From Streptomyces abikoensis (GTDB taxonomy: Bacteria; Actinomycetota; Actinomycetes; Streptomycetales; Streptomycetaceae): a stretch of DNA of 64,000 nucleotides. A program made the translations under genes and the position numbers. The DNA is taken from the NCBI RefSeq assembly GCF_014648775.1, contig NZ_BMRT01000011.1, forward strand, positions 94,725 through 158,724, given 5' to 3'. The notes under the pieces are model-generated. The model was given only the letters and a program-made list of their open reading frames with translations, was not told where the DNA came from and searched no databases. Within the stretch, counting starts at the first letter, position 1. Every line of letters starts with the position of its first letter. Positions 26,550 to 35,178 of this stretch are shown here, piece by piece.

Positions 26550-26941
26550 GTTTCCCCCAGGCGGCCGCCGGGCGCCGACGCGGGCAGCGCGAAGCTCGTG
26601 CCGCAGGAGGGGCAGGCGACGGCGCCGTGGCCGGTGTCCAGGCCGTTGATCCGCCGGTAGAAGTCCTGGAGGTAGGCGAGGTCCTGGGCGAAGAGCTGTT
26701 CCACCACGCCCGCGTGGATGTCGGTGACGGTCCCCAGCCGGGTGACGACCAGGCTCAGGAGGACGACTCCGAGGTAGGCGGGATTCTCCCGGACGCGCTG
26801 GTCGATCAGGGGTGACAGTTCGTCACGGGCGGTGGCGAGCCGCATGGAACCCCGGCGGTGGACGGCACCTGAGCCGTCCACATAGCCGTGGGGGAGCTCG
26901 AAGTCGAACTCCGTGCGCAGCGGCGATCCGTTCTCGGGCAT
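26546..26941 (-). CDS. Phage tail assembly-type protein with zinc-ribbon-like end
   Basis: A 131-aa protein. The N-terminal half (EFDFELPHGYVDGSGAVHR, then MRLATARDELSP) matches the phage tail assembly proteins seen next to DUF6760 in eCIS loci. A CPSCG motif near residue 110 suggests half of a zinc site. Likely a chaperone for tail assembly. It overlaps the 52-aa gene by 4 bases. Confidence 0.75.
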   Translation of the reverse strand: MPENGSPLRTEFDFELPHGYVDGSGAVHRRGSMRLATARDELSPLIDQRVRENPAYLGVVLLSLVVTRLGTVTDIHAGVVEQLFAQDLAYLQDFYRRINGLDTGHGAVACPSCGTSFALPASAPGGRLGET

Positions 26942-27044
26942 GCGGGGCGGTATCCTCCCTCGGGCGTCCGAGCCGCGCCGCCCCCGGCCCCCGCCGACGC
27001 GGGGACCGGGGACGTGCGGTCGAGCGGTGGGCGTGCGGCGGCGG

Positions 27045-28604
27045 TCAGGTGATGTTCTGCCGGAGGAGCAGACTCACCCAGGTGTCGTCCACCGACACCT
27101 CCACCGAGAAGTCGCCCTGCTTGTCCCCGGCCGTCAGCACGGGTGAGTCGGCGGAGCCGTCGGCCCCGCTGGGCACGTGGACGACGTCCGTTCCGCCGGG
27201 GAAGGACGCCATGTTCTCCCCGAGGATCCGGAACGCGACCTGGACGCCCTCGACCGTGTTGCCCTGGGCGTCCTCCACGATCACCTTCATCGGGTTGTCG
27301 AAGGACTTCCCCGGGGGCACGGTCTGTCCCGCGCCGGAGACGTAGCGGACCCGGTCCGCCCTGCCCGGCTTGGGGTTGACGGTCAGCCGGGTGAAGGAGG
27401 CGACGGCGTCCGACTCCGTCCAGCGGGCGGTGACGGGGCAGGGGCCTTCCTGGAGCGGGGTGAGCAGGGAGCTGATGGCGAAGCCGAGTTGCTCGCTCTG
27501 GGAGCCGGTGTGCCTGATCTCGGTGTGCTCGCCGTTCTCGAAGACGCCGGCGCCCTCCTCGACGGAGAACTCGATCTTCTGCCCGCCCACCGGGGTGCCG
27601 TCCAGGAGCATCGCCTTGACCTCGAACGGCTTGGGGAAGTGCTGCCCGACGGTCGTCCTCTGGTCGTCGCCCGAGACCGCCGCGAGCCGGTGCCGGGACA
27701 CGCGCTGCAGGGCCCTCCGTCCGGACAGCGCGATCCACAGCCGGCTGTCGCCGGACATGGTGAGCCCCGAGGGCCGTGAGCCCTGGCCCGTGGGGATCGT
27801 GGAGGCCCGGGTCTTGTCCGGCAGTACGTAGCCGACCGCGTCGCCGGCGGTGCTCACGAACCAGAGCGTGCCGTCCGCCGTCGCCAGCATGTGGTTGGCC
27901 GCGAACGGCGTCTCGACGCGCGTGAGCGTACCCTCGGCGACGGTGTACTTGAAGACGACCTTGTCCTTGGTGGCCACCCACACGACGTCGCCGGCCGGGG
28001 CGGCCGCGACGTCCCGGGGCTCGACGCCCAGGAGGATGGGGGAGCCGAAGGCGCCGGTGCTGGCTTCGTAGGCGAGCAGCGCCTTGCCCTTGGGGGAGGT
28101 CAGCCAGTAGCGGCCCCGCTGCTGAGCCGCGATCGAGACGCCGTACAGGCCGTCGGGGTACATCATCGAGTACGAGACGCCGCCGCCGGAGTCGACGAAG
28201 GCCAGCTGGCCCCAGCTGATCAGCGGGGCGACGAGGCGGGGGCGCCCGTCCTTGTTCAGGCCCAGGGCCAGGGCGCGGCAGTCCGTCGCGCCGTTGAGCG
28301 CGTACACCTGGTACTGGCCGTCGGTCGTGCACTTGACGAAGGCCGAGGCCTTGTCGTCGGTGACGAACGTCCACGCTCCGTGGCCCGTCCAGGTGACGAG
28401 GGAGTTGGCGGTTCCGGTGATTCCCGGGCCCGGACTGAAGACGGTGTTGCCCCAGGGACTGCGGGGCTCGAAGTAGCCCACGTCGCCCTGGGCGGTGACG
28501 AACCATACGTTCTGGTCGTCGTTGTGCCAGGCCACGTCGACGACGGAGGCGTCGATGGGGAACGTGTCGGAGTCGGTGACGGGCGGCGGCGCTGCGGATG
28601 GCAT
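27045..28604 (-). CDS. Beta-propeller protein with C-terminal Ig-like domains
   Basis: A 519-aa protein. Residues ~15-320 form blades of the virginiamycin-lyase/NHL kind (repeated WFVTxxGDVG, VWVATKDKV, LWFVSTAGDAVG, RLWIALSG). Residues ~330-519 look like two Ig-like (Big_1-type) domains, with FEVKAMLLDGTPVGG and NTVEGVQVAF strands. No signal peptide is present. ATG 28604 follows GGAAGGAG. It is the second gene of the eCIS minus operon and a paralogue in layout of the 28656 gene. A fibre-like binding role is inferred from its operon and domain types. Confidence 0.78.
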   Translation of the reverse strand: MPSAAPPPVTDSDTFPIDASVVDVAWHNDDQNVWFVTAQGDVGYFEPRSPWGNTVFSPGPGITGTANSLVTWTGHGAWTFVTDDKASAFVKCTTDGQYQVYALNGATDCRALALGLNKDGRPRLVAPLISWGQLAFVDSGGGVSYSMMYPDGLYGVSIAAQQRGRYWLTSPKGKALLAYEASTGAFGSPILLGVEPRDVAAAPAGDVVWVATKDKVVFKYTVAEGTLTRVETPFAANHMLATADGTLWFVSTAGDAVGYVLPDKTRASTIPTGQGSRPSGLTMSGDSRLWIALSGRRALQRVSRHRLAAVSGDDQRTTVGQHFPKPFEVKAMLLDGTPVGGQKIEFSVEEGAGVFENGEHTEIRHTGSQSEQLGFAISSLLTPLQEGPCPVTARWTESDAVASFTRLTVNPKPGRADRVRYVSGAGQTVPPGKSFDNPMKVIVEDAQGNTVEGVQVAFRILGENMASFPGGTDVVHVPSGADGSADSPVLTAGDKQGDFSVEVSVDDTWVSLLLRQNIT

Positions 28605-28655
28605 GCGGATTCTCCTTCCGGCGGACGGGAACGGTCCGGGTGGCGCGGCGCGCCG

Positions 28656-29975
28656 CTAGTCCGAGGTGATCGTCAGGGTCGTGGCGGCGTGCGGCTCGGT
28701 GTCGCCGAGGCCGACGCTGATGACCGCGTCCTCCTGGACGTCGCCCGCGACCACGGCCGGCAGGGCGACCCGGCCCCGCTGGTCGGTGATGATCACACGC
28801 TCGTGGGTGCCGTCCTCGAAGGCCGCCCCTTCGGCGTCGATCCGGCAGGTGAGGGGGATGCCCGGCACGGGGCGCCCGTTCGCGACGTACTCGGCGATGA
28901 GCGGCTGGGCGACGTGGTCCTTCATGTGGACCTCCGACTCGCCCTGGGCCACGATCTGGGTGCGGCCCAGGCGCGAGGGCGCCCCGTACGGGGGCGGGGG
29001 CACGGTGTAGCTGCCCACGGTCTTCTTGGTGGGGTTGGTGTACCAGAGCTTGCCGTCGGCGGCGACGCAGATTCCCTTGGCGCCACCGCCGTTGGGCAGT
29101 CGCACCAGGGAACCGCCCGTGTTCAGCCGCGCGTCGAACTCGTGCAGCCCTTCGCTGGAGGCGACCCACAGCTCACCCGTCGGGCCGAGCGCCAGCTGCT
29201 GGGGGACGGCCGTGCCCAGGTCTGCCGTGCGGATGGTGCCGCCGCCGATGTCGTAGCGGATGACCTGGTTGGGGTTGGTGGCGGTCAGCCATACAGCGGT
29301 CGTGTCCGCGATGACGTAGAAGGGCCTCTGGCCGGTCCGGAGCACCTCGACCCGCTCCCATACCGTCGAACGCGTGGGACGGTGGTAGAGGCCGTTCTCG
29401 CTCCTGACCGGGTTGGTGGTCCGGCTCTGGCCCGTGGCCCAGTAGCTGTGGAGCTTCCCGGTGGAGTCGGTGGTGACGGCCACGTCCCACAGCCAGGTGC
29501 TCTGGCTGACCGGCATCCGGTCGATGGTGCCGTGGCTGGGGGTGAGGATGCCGACGTAACTGTGCTGGGGCTCGGCGAAGATGAGGCTGTACTCGTAGAC
29601 CGGGGTGCCGTCCTGCCCCACGTTGGTGGCCCGGAGCTTGATGCTCTCCGCCTTGGCGTCGGCCTCCAGCGGGAAGAACTGGACGGCGTACATCCCCGTC
29701 GTCTCCATGATCACGATGGGGTCTTCCTGCGCCGGCGGTGCCGGAGCGGCGAACCAGACCCGCTGGAGACCGTCGGGGTCCTTGATGATCCCGGCACTGA
29801 GCTGGGGAATCATCGAATGGTTCACCACCCGCTGACTGTTCCCGGCATTGGGATTGACCTGGATGATGGCCTTGCTCGAGGTGGTCACCCAGAGGTACCT
29901 GAGGTTCCCCTGGGCCAGCGAGTGGGGTGTGTAGTTCCCGATGGAGTATTCCTGGATCGTTCCGGGCTCCGACAC
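28656..29975 (-). CDS. Beta-propeller protein, first gene of the eCIS minus operon
   Basis: A 439-aa protein with propeller blades over residues ~20-325 (LRYLWVTTSSKAIIQVNP, VWLTATNPNQVIRYD, LWVASSEGLHEFD, KLWYTNPTKKTVG). One Ig-like domain follows at the C-terminus (GIPLTCRIDAEGAAFEDG). The GTG at 29975 follows GGAGGGGG and is preferred over the longer frame. Domain layout parallels the next gene, which has one more Ig unit. Probably a particle decoration or receptor-binding protein; no lyase active site can be confirmed. Confidence 0.75.
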   Translation of the reverse strand: MSEPGTIQEYSIGNYTPHSLAQGNLRYLWVTTSSKAIIQVNPNAGNSQRVVNHSMIPQLSAGIIKDPDGLQRVWFAAPAPPAQEDPIVIMETTGMYAVQFFPLEADAKAESIKLRATNVGQDGTPVYEYSLIFAEPQHSYVGILTPSHGTIDRMPVSQSTWLWDVAVTTDSTGKLHSYWATGQSRTTNPVRSENGLYHRPTRSTVWERVEVLRTGQRPFYVIADTTAVWLTATNPNQVIRYDIGGGTIRTADLGTAVPQQLALGPTGELWVASSEGLHEFDARLNTGGSLVRLPNGGGAKGICVAADGKLWYTNPTKKTVGSYTVPPPPYGAPSRLGRTQIVAQGESEVHMKDHVAQPLIAEYVANGRPVPGIPLTCRIDAEGAAFEDGTHERVIITDQRGRVALPAVVAGDVQEDAVISVGLGDTEPHAATTLTITSD

Positions 29976-30591
29976 TGTGGTGTTCCCCCTCCGGTCCGTG
30001 TGACGGTCGCCTGAACACGTCGGGCCCGCGCGACAGCGCATGACGGTGGAACGCGACAGCGCATGACGGTGAGAGCGGCAGGATCCGGTGGCTCGCGCGG
30101 GGGCGGCGTTCGGCTCGTCGAGACTATGCCGTCAGCACTGGCGTCGACACCCGGGCGAACCGGCCACCCGGAGCCCAGGCCCACGGCTTCCGGACAAGGG
30201 GTGGGGCCACCTGGCCCGCTGCGGCGCCGGACCTGCGGAGCGGGGGGATCCGGTGCCCCGTGTTCCGCACCGCGGGCCCGGCGGCTCCCGGCGCACTCAT
30301 GGCTGTCAAGAGAGCGCGCACTCCGTCACCGCGACAGGACAGTATGGCCGGAATTCAGCCGAGAACCGTTTTTCTGCCCGAACGGGAATCATTCGATGGC
30401 GGAAAAAGAACATCCCATGATTGGTCCGGACTTTGCGGTTGATTGTGGGGTGGGTGGGGCGGCCGGGTTTCCCGACCGCCCTCGTGCCCGAAGGACGACA
30501 CGACAGTACTTCTGCGCCGACGCGACAGCCCCCGGAGGGAGGCGCACGCTGGAGAGAGACCCCCGCCGAGACGACACCATCGGGAAGTCCC
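29976..30591. other. Intergenic divergent control region of the eCIS operon
   Basis: This 616-base gap separates the eCIS minus operon from the plus-strand dehydrogenase. It holds a 19-bp direct repeat near the eCIS side and a locally AT-rich tract at about 30355-30445. A hairpin lies at 30458-30480 (GGCGGCCGGG/CCCGACCGCC, TTT loop, one mismatch). Frames here lack family resemblance or codon bias, so I call no gene. Confidence 0.6.
30030..30071. repeat. 19-bp direct repeat in the eCIS promoter region
   Basis: GCGACAGCGCATGACGGTG occurs at 30030-30048 and again exactly at 30053-30071, a 23-base period. A partial third copy (TGACGGT) lies at 30001-30007. The pair is 55-96 bases upstream of the first eCIS start codon, a position suited to a transcription factor site. 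Confidence 0.75.
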
Positions 30592-31626
30592 ATGCGAGCG
30601 ACACTGATCTACGGCGCCGGTGACATCCGGGTCGAGAACGTACCCGACCCCCGTATCCAGGACCCCACGGACGCCGTGGTGCGCGTCGTCCGCTCGTGCG
30701 TCTGCGGCAGCGATCTGTGGCCCTACGGCTCCAGACCGGCCACGGAGGAGGGCGAGCGCATCGGCCACGAATTCCTCGGCGTCGTGGAGGAGACCGGCCC
30801 GGAGGTCACCGCACCGAAGGCCGGCGACCTCGTGGTCGCGCCCTTCGCCTACGCCGACAACACCTGTCGGTTCTGTGCCGAGGGCCTCCACACCTCCTGC
30901 CCGCGCGGCGGGTACTGGGGCCAGAACGGCGTGGACGGCGGCCAGGGCGAAGCCGTACGCAGCCCCTGGGCCCAGGGCACCCTGGTGAAACTGCCCGTCG
31001 GTGAGGACTCCGCCCTGCTGCCCTCGCTGCTCACCCTCTCCGACGTCTTCTGCACCGGCCACCACTGCGCCGTCACGGCCGGGGTCGACGCCCGGACGAC
31101 GGTGACGGTCATCGGCGACGGCGCCGTCGGCCTGTCGGCGGTGCTGGCGGCGAGGCGGCTCGGCGCCGAACGGATCCTGCTGATGGGCCGCCACGAGGCC
31201 CGCACCGCCCTCGGACGCGATTTCGGGGCCACCGACGTGATCCCCGAACGCGGCGACGAAGGCGTCGCGCGCGTAAGGGAGTTGACCGGCGGTGAGGGCA
31301 CCCACGCGGTGCTGGAGTGCGTCGGCACCAAGCCCGCGCTCACCACGGCACTCGCGGTGGTGCGCGACGGCGGAGTGGTCAGCAGGGTCGGTGTGCCGCA
31401 GTACGAGGAGGGACCGGCCGGGTACGAGATGTTCAGCCGCAACGTCACCCTCACCGGCGGTGTCGCGCCCGCCCGCGCCTACATCGAGGAACTGCTCCCC
31501 GACGTCCTCGACGGCACGATCGAGCCCGGCAGGGTCTTCGACCGCACCGTGGGCCTGGACGGCGTCCCGGACGGCTACCGCGCCATGGCGGACCGCGAGG
31601 CCCTGAAGGTACTCATCGCGCCCTGA
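30592..31626 (+). CDS. Zinc-dependent alcohol dehydrogenase (MDR family)
   Basis: A 344-aa medium-chain dehydrogenase that should oxidise or reduce an alcohol/aldehyde with NAD(P). The catalytic zinc site is present (CVCGSDLW near residue 37 and GHEFLGVVEE near 59). There is a structural-zinc-like CxxC region at about 90-105 and the nucleotide loop VIGDGAVGLSA near residue 172. ATG 30592 is chosen because the family N-terminus (MRATLIYGAGD) starts there. It ends 18 bases from the convergent P450 gene. The substrate is unknown. Confidence 0.92.
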   Translation: MRATLIYGAGDIRVENVPDPRIQDPTDAVVRVVRSCVCGSDLWPYGSRPATEEGERIGHEFLGVVEETGPEVTAPKAGDLVVAPFAYADNTCRFCAEGLHTSCPRGGYWGQNGVDGGQGEAVRSPWAQGTLVKLPVGEDSALLPSLLTLSDVFCTGHHCAVTAGVDARTTVTVIGDGAVGLSAVLAARRLGAERILLMGRHEARTALGRDFGATDVIPERGDEGVARVRELTGGEGTHAVLECVGTKPALTTALAVVRDGGVVSRVGVPQYEEGPAGYEMFSRNVTLTGGVAPARAYIEELLPDVLDGTIEPGRVFDRTVGLDGVPDGYRAMADREALKVLIAP

Positions 31627-31644
31627 ACCGCCCCGCGCCGCCGC

Positions 31645-32973
31645 CTACCCCGGAACCCGGGGGCTCACGAACATGCGGATGTCGTCGGCCGCCCAGAGCA
31701 CGAACCGTTCGATCGGCCTCACCTCGTGCCCCGGCACGGGCCGGAACCGGAACCGCTTGAGCAGCACCGCCAGCACCAGCTCGGCCTCCACCATGGCCAG
31801 CCCCGCGCCCTCGCAACCGCGCGGCCCGAGCCCGAAGGGGATGTAGGCCAGCCGCGGCCGCTTGGCCACCTCCTCCGGCGTGAACCGCTCGGGCACGAAC
31901 TTCTCGGGCTCCGGCCAGTAGTCGGCGTTCATGTGGACCGCCCAGAACGGATAGAAGACCGTCGCCCCGGCCGGGATCTCGTACTCGCCCAGAGCGAGGG
32001 CCTCGGTCGTCTCCCGCGCGCCGTACGGGCCCGGAGGGTACAGCCGCATCGCCTCCTTGAGGACCATCTCCAGGTACGTGAGCCGCCGCAGGTCGGCGTA
32101 CCCGGGTGCCGCGCGGTCACCCAGGACGCGGTCGAGCTCCTCGGTGACGCGTTCGGCCACCTCCGGGTGCCGGCCCAGCAGATGCAGGGTCCACGACACG
32201 GCCACCCCGGTCGTGTGATGGGCCGCCAGCATCGTCATCATGACGGTGTCGCGAATCCGCGCGGGCCGCTCACCGGCGTCGACGAGCGCCCCGACCAGAT
32301 CGCTCCGGTCCACCCGGCCGCCCGCGCGCCGCGCCACGACCACCCGGTCGACCACCGCGCGCAGATAAGCGAGAGCCTCCTCCGCGCCCTCCGCGCTTTT
32401 CCTGCTCTCCTCGCGCTCCGCGGCCGGCGTCCGGTAGAGCCGCCCCAGGTATTCGGTGAGCACCTCCTCGAAGGCGGTGACGACGCGGTCGGGATCCTCG
32501 ACGTCGCCGCCCAGCGCGTACGCGCAGATCATCCGCAGCGACAGCTCGGTGAGGTCCTTCTGCAACTCGACGGGCCCATGGCCCGCCCGCTTGGCCCAGC
32601 GGTCGGCGACCTCCGTCGTCAGCGCGGTGAACCGTGCGAAGTGCCGCTCGTGGGAAGGCCGCCCGGCCAGCACCGACAACAGCAGACGCCGCCACGGCGT
32701 GTGCTCGTCGGCCGGCAGCACCTGAAGGTTCCCCGCCTCGCACAGCGGCGCGAGAAACTCGAACAGCCGCTCGGGGCGCTTGTCGATGTGAGCCGTCGCC
32801 TCCAGCAGCACGGGGTCGGCGACCGACACGGCCGTCTCCGCGCCGGGAAGCTGGAACCGTACGACGGGCCCGTACTCGGCGTGCAGCCGCAACTGATAGA
32901 CGTGCAGTCCGCCCGCCGCTGCCACGGCGCCCACGCCGCCGTCCGCCCGGGGCTCGGGACCAGGGATGCGCAT
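31645..32973 (-). CDS. Cytochrome P450
   Basis: A 442-aa heme monooxygenase. Visible are the I-helix AAHHTTG (around residue 250, with Ala-His where most P450s have Gly-Asp/Glu), the K-helix ExxR in KEAMRLYPPG, a PERF-type segment (VPERFTPEE), and the heme loop FGLGPRGCEG with the thiolate Cys at 387. The HHT arrangement recalls CYP51 enzymes. ATG 32973 is preferred; a GTG two codons upstream is possible. No ferredoxin gene is adjacent. It is convergent with the dehydrogenase and divergent from the lipoprotein gene. Confidence 0.93.
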   Translation of the reverse strand: MRIPGPEPRADGGVGAVAAAGGLHVYQLRLHAEYGPVVRFQLPGAETAVSVADPVLLEATAHIDKRPERLFEFLAPLCEAGNLQVLPADEHTPWRRLLLSVLAGRPSHERHFARFTALTTEVADRWAKRAGHGPVELQKDLTELSLRMICAYALGGDVEDPDRVVTAFEEVLTEYLGRLYRTPAAEREESRKSAEGAEEALAYLRAVVDRVVVARRAGGRVDRSDLVGALVDAGERPARIRDTVMMTMLAAHHTTGVAVSWTLHLLGRHPEVAERVTEELDRVLGDRAAPGYADLRRLTYLEMVLKEAMRLYPPGPYGARETTEALALGEYEIPAGATVFYPFWAVHMNADYWPEPEKFVPERFTPEEVAKRPRLAYIPFGLGPRGCEGAGLAMVEAELVLAVLLKRFRFRPVPGHEVRPIERFVLWAADDIRMFVSPRVPG

Positions 32974-33160
32974 GACCACTGCTTCCTCTCCTTCCCTCCG
33001 ACAGACCGATTCACGGGGCGCCGCGCGCAATCCGCAAGACCACGACCGGCCACGAAGCGGGGCCCCCGTACCTGAATGGATGCCGTCGCGGGGCGCCGGG
33101 CCAGGACACCGGTGATCCTTGCGGCAGGAGCACCCGCCCCAGCCAGAAGCCGGAGCCGCC

Positions 33161-34306
33161 GTGCCGCTCTCCCCGCCCCACCCCTCGCGCCGCCGGCTCC
33201 GGCACCTGGCCACCGCCGCGGCGGCGACGCTCGTCGCACTGCTGCTGACAGCCTGCGGCGGTGGCCCCGAACCGGGCGCGCCGACGGCGAGCGGCGGCAC
33301 CTCCCGGGCGTCGAACGTGCCCCTGACCTACCTGCCGGCGGGCAGTGCCGGCGGCAGACTGAGCGTGCCCCGGCTGCAGGCCACCGTCCGCATCGGCTCA
33401 CGGCTGGCGAACCTGCTGGTGGACACGGGATCCACCGGGCTGAAAGTGCTCGCCTCCGCCGTCGGTGACGACGCGACCCCCACCGGCACCACCGGAAGCA
33501 GCAGCTTCCTCAGCGGGCTGAAGATCAGCGGCAGGGAGGCCCGGGCCACCCTCCGGCTCGGCACCGCCACCGCCGGCGACCAGACCATCCTGCTCGTCGA
33601 CTCCCTCGGATGCGTCGACCAGGCCCCCGACTGCGCGGCGGCGCACGGCGGCACACCGGAGGAGTTCGGCGGCGTCTTCGACGGCATCCTCGGCATCGGC
33701 ATGGCCGAACGCGACCAGGGCGTCAAGGGCTGCTGCGCCAACCCCATGTCCGGCCTCACCGGCGACGGATCCTTCATCGTCCACTTCGACGAGGAACACC
33801 CCCAGCTCCGGCTCAACCCGCCGCCCGGGACCGTGGCGCGGTTCAGGACCGCCGACCTGAAACGGACGGTCACCGGGCGACCCCGGCCCGGCGCCACCCC
33901 GACGGCACTGACCTCCTGGGACCCCGCCCCCATGGAGGCGTGCCTGACCGTGACCGGCGTCCTGGACCACGAGTGCGCACCCGTCGTCTTCGACACCGGC
34001 ACCCCCACCCTCGCCCTGGAGGCACCCCGCCCGGCCGGGCCCGCCCTCGGCACCCTGCTCCCGGGCGGCGTCGTGGACACCTACGGCCGACAGGTCGCTC
34101 TCACCGTCGGGTCGGCCGACTGGAACTGGACCTACCGGATGCCCACCAGGGAGGCCCTCAGCCAGCCGCTGAACGCCCTGAGCACCCCCCTGCTCAGCTA
34201 CGGCAGACAGGACCAGGCGGTGATCATCGCCGGGCTGCCCGCCTTCACCAAGGTCGACGTCCTCTACGACCTGCGCGGCGGCCGCACCGGACTGGCACCC
34301 CGCTGA
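33161..34306 (+). CDS. Lipoprotein with pepsin-like double aspartate motif
   Basis: A 381-aa exported lipoprotein. A basic N-terminus (SRRRLRH), a hydrophobic core and the lipobox LLTAC put the lipidated Cys near residue 31. The mature protein carries DTGSTGLK near residue 90 and a second FDTGTPTL near 280. This two-Asp layout is that of bilobal aspartic proteases, and it also resembles bacterial DUF3443 proteins (DTGSTGL, DGILGIG, CC). The GTG at 33161 with GGAG 6 bases upstream fits better than a TTG 42 bases earlier. Proteolytic activity is inferred. Confidence 0.72.
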   Translation: MPLSPPHPSRRRLRHLATAAAATLVALLLTACGGGPEPGAPTASGGTSRASNVPLTYLPAGSAGGRLSVPRLQATVRIGSRLANLLVDTGSTGLKVLASAVGDDATPTGTTGSSSFLSGLKISGREARATLRLGTATAGDQTILLVDSLGCVDQAPDCAAAHGGTPEEFGGVFDGILGIGMAERDQGVKGCCANPMSGLTGDGSFIVHFDEEHPQLRLNPPPGTVARFRTADLKRTVTGRPRPGATPTALTSWDPAPMEACLTVTGVLDHECAPVVFDTGTPTLALEAPRPAGPALGTLLPGGVVDTYGRQVALTVGSADWNWTYRMPTREALSQPLNALSTPLLSYGRQDQAVIIAGLPAFTKVDVLYDLRGGRTGLAPR

Positions 34307-34419
34307 CCTGACAGGACCGGCAGGACCCTTCCTTAAATCGAAGGACGAAGCGGCCGGCGCGTGCTAGGTTCGAGGCGTTTCCGCTGGTCAAGTGTGAGGA
34401 TGAAAGGGAGGTGGGGTTG

Positions 34420-34488
34420 ATGACCGTGCTCATGGCCACCGCACAGCGCGGCGCCCGGACCGCCCTCACGTCCCGGGCGACGGCCTGA
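34420..34488 (+). CDS. Possible 22-aa leader peptide
   Basis: A short frame (MTVLMATAQRGARTALTSRA plus two residues) with an unusually strong ribosome site, AAAGGGAGGTGG, at normal distance. It ends 86 bases before the acetyltransferase ATG. It could be an upstream regulatory ORF, but no family motif or attenuator was recognised. Confidence 0.35.
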   Translation: MTVLMATAQRGARTALTSRATA

Positions 34489-34574
34489 CCCGGCCCTCCG
34501 CCTCGCCGAGAGCGTGAGCTCGCGAGGCCGTCCTCCCGTAGAAACTCCCACACGAAACGGATTCTCGTTCCGTC

Positions 34575-35090
34575 ATGCGTATCCACGACCAGTGGCACAC
34601 CCGCGCCGAGACCGGCGCCGACATTCCCGCCATCCGTGAGATCAACCTCACCGCGTTCGGCACCCCGGACGAGGCCGACCTCGTCGACGCCCTGCGCGCC
34701 GACCCGTCCTGGATCGACGGCCTGTCCCTCGTCGCCACCGACGAGGGCGGCGAACCCGTCGGTCACGCGCTGCTGACGCGCTGCCACATCGGCGACACCC
34801 CCGCCCTGTGCCTGGCCCCCGTCGCCGTGCGGCCCGGGCTGCAGAGGAGCGGCGCCGGATCGGCGGCCGTCCGCGCCGCGCTGCGGGCGGCCGGGAAGAT
34901 GGGCGAGCGCTACGTCGTCGTCCTCGGGCACCCGGCGTACTACCCGCGCTTCGGCTTCGGGCGCGCCTCGGCCCATGGCATCGGCCTGACCATCGACGTC
35001 CCCGACGAGGCGCTGATGGCCCTCGCCCTGGACGACGCCCACCCGCTGCCGGCGGGCACCGTCCGCTACGCGGCGCCCTTCGGCATCTAA
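34575..35090 (+). CDS. GNAT N-acetyltransferase (YhbS-like)
   Basis: A 171-aa acetyl-CoA-dependent transferase. The core is canonical: an N-terminal ADIPAIREINLTAF, a LAPVAVRPGLQRSGAGSA acetyl-CoA loop near residues 80-97, VVLGHPAYYPRFGF in the C-terminal half, and a short tail. The length and HPAYYPRFGF motif place it in the YhbS group. The substrate is unknown. A strong hairpin follows the gene. Confidence 0.9.
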   Translation: MRIHDQWHTRAETGADIPAIREINLTAFGTPDEADLVDALRADPSWIDGLSLVATDEGGEPVGHALLTRCHIGDTPALCLAPVAVRPGLQRSGAGSAAVRAALRAAGKMGERYVVVLGHPAYYPRFGFGRASAHGIGLTIDVPDEALMALALDDAHPLPAGTVRYAAPFGI

Positions 35091-35141
35091 GGGCCTGATC
35101 CAAGGGCCCGCGGTCCCAAGGTCCAGGTCCAAGGACCCGGT

Positions 35142-35178
35142 CGGCTGTGACGGGGTGCTCGGGGACCCCGCACAGCCG
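35142..35178 (+). terminator. Hairpin terminator after the YhbS-like gene
   Basis: CGGCTGTG-A-CGGGGT pairs with ACCCCG-CACAGCCG, a 14-bp stem with a single A bulge and an 8-base loop, starting 51 bases after the stop codon. Confidence 0.75.

Noticed and set aside
30063..30623. Plus-strand frames in the eCIS-dehydrogenase gap as possible genes
   Set aside because: Composition and codon bias are not gene-like, and they would cover the direct repeats and hairpin.
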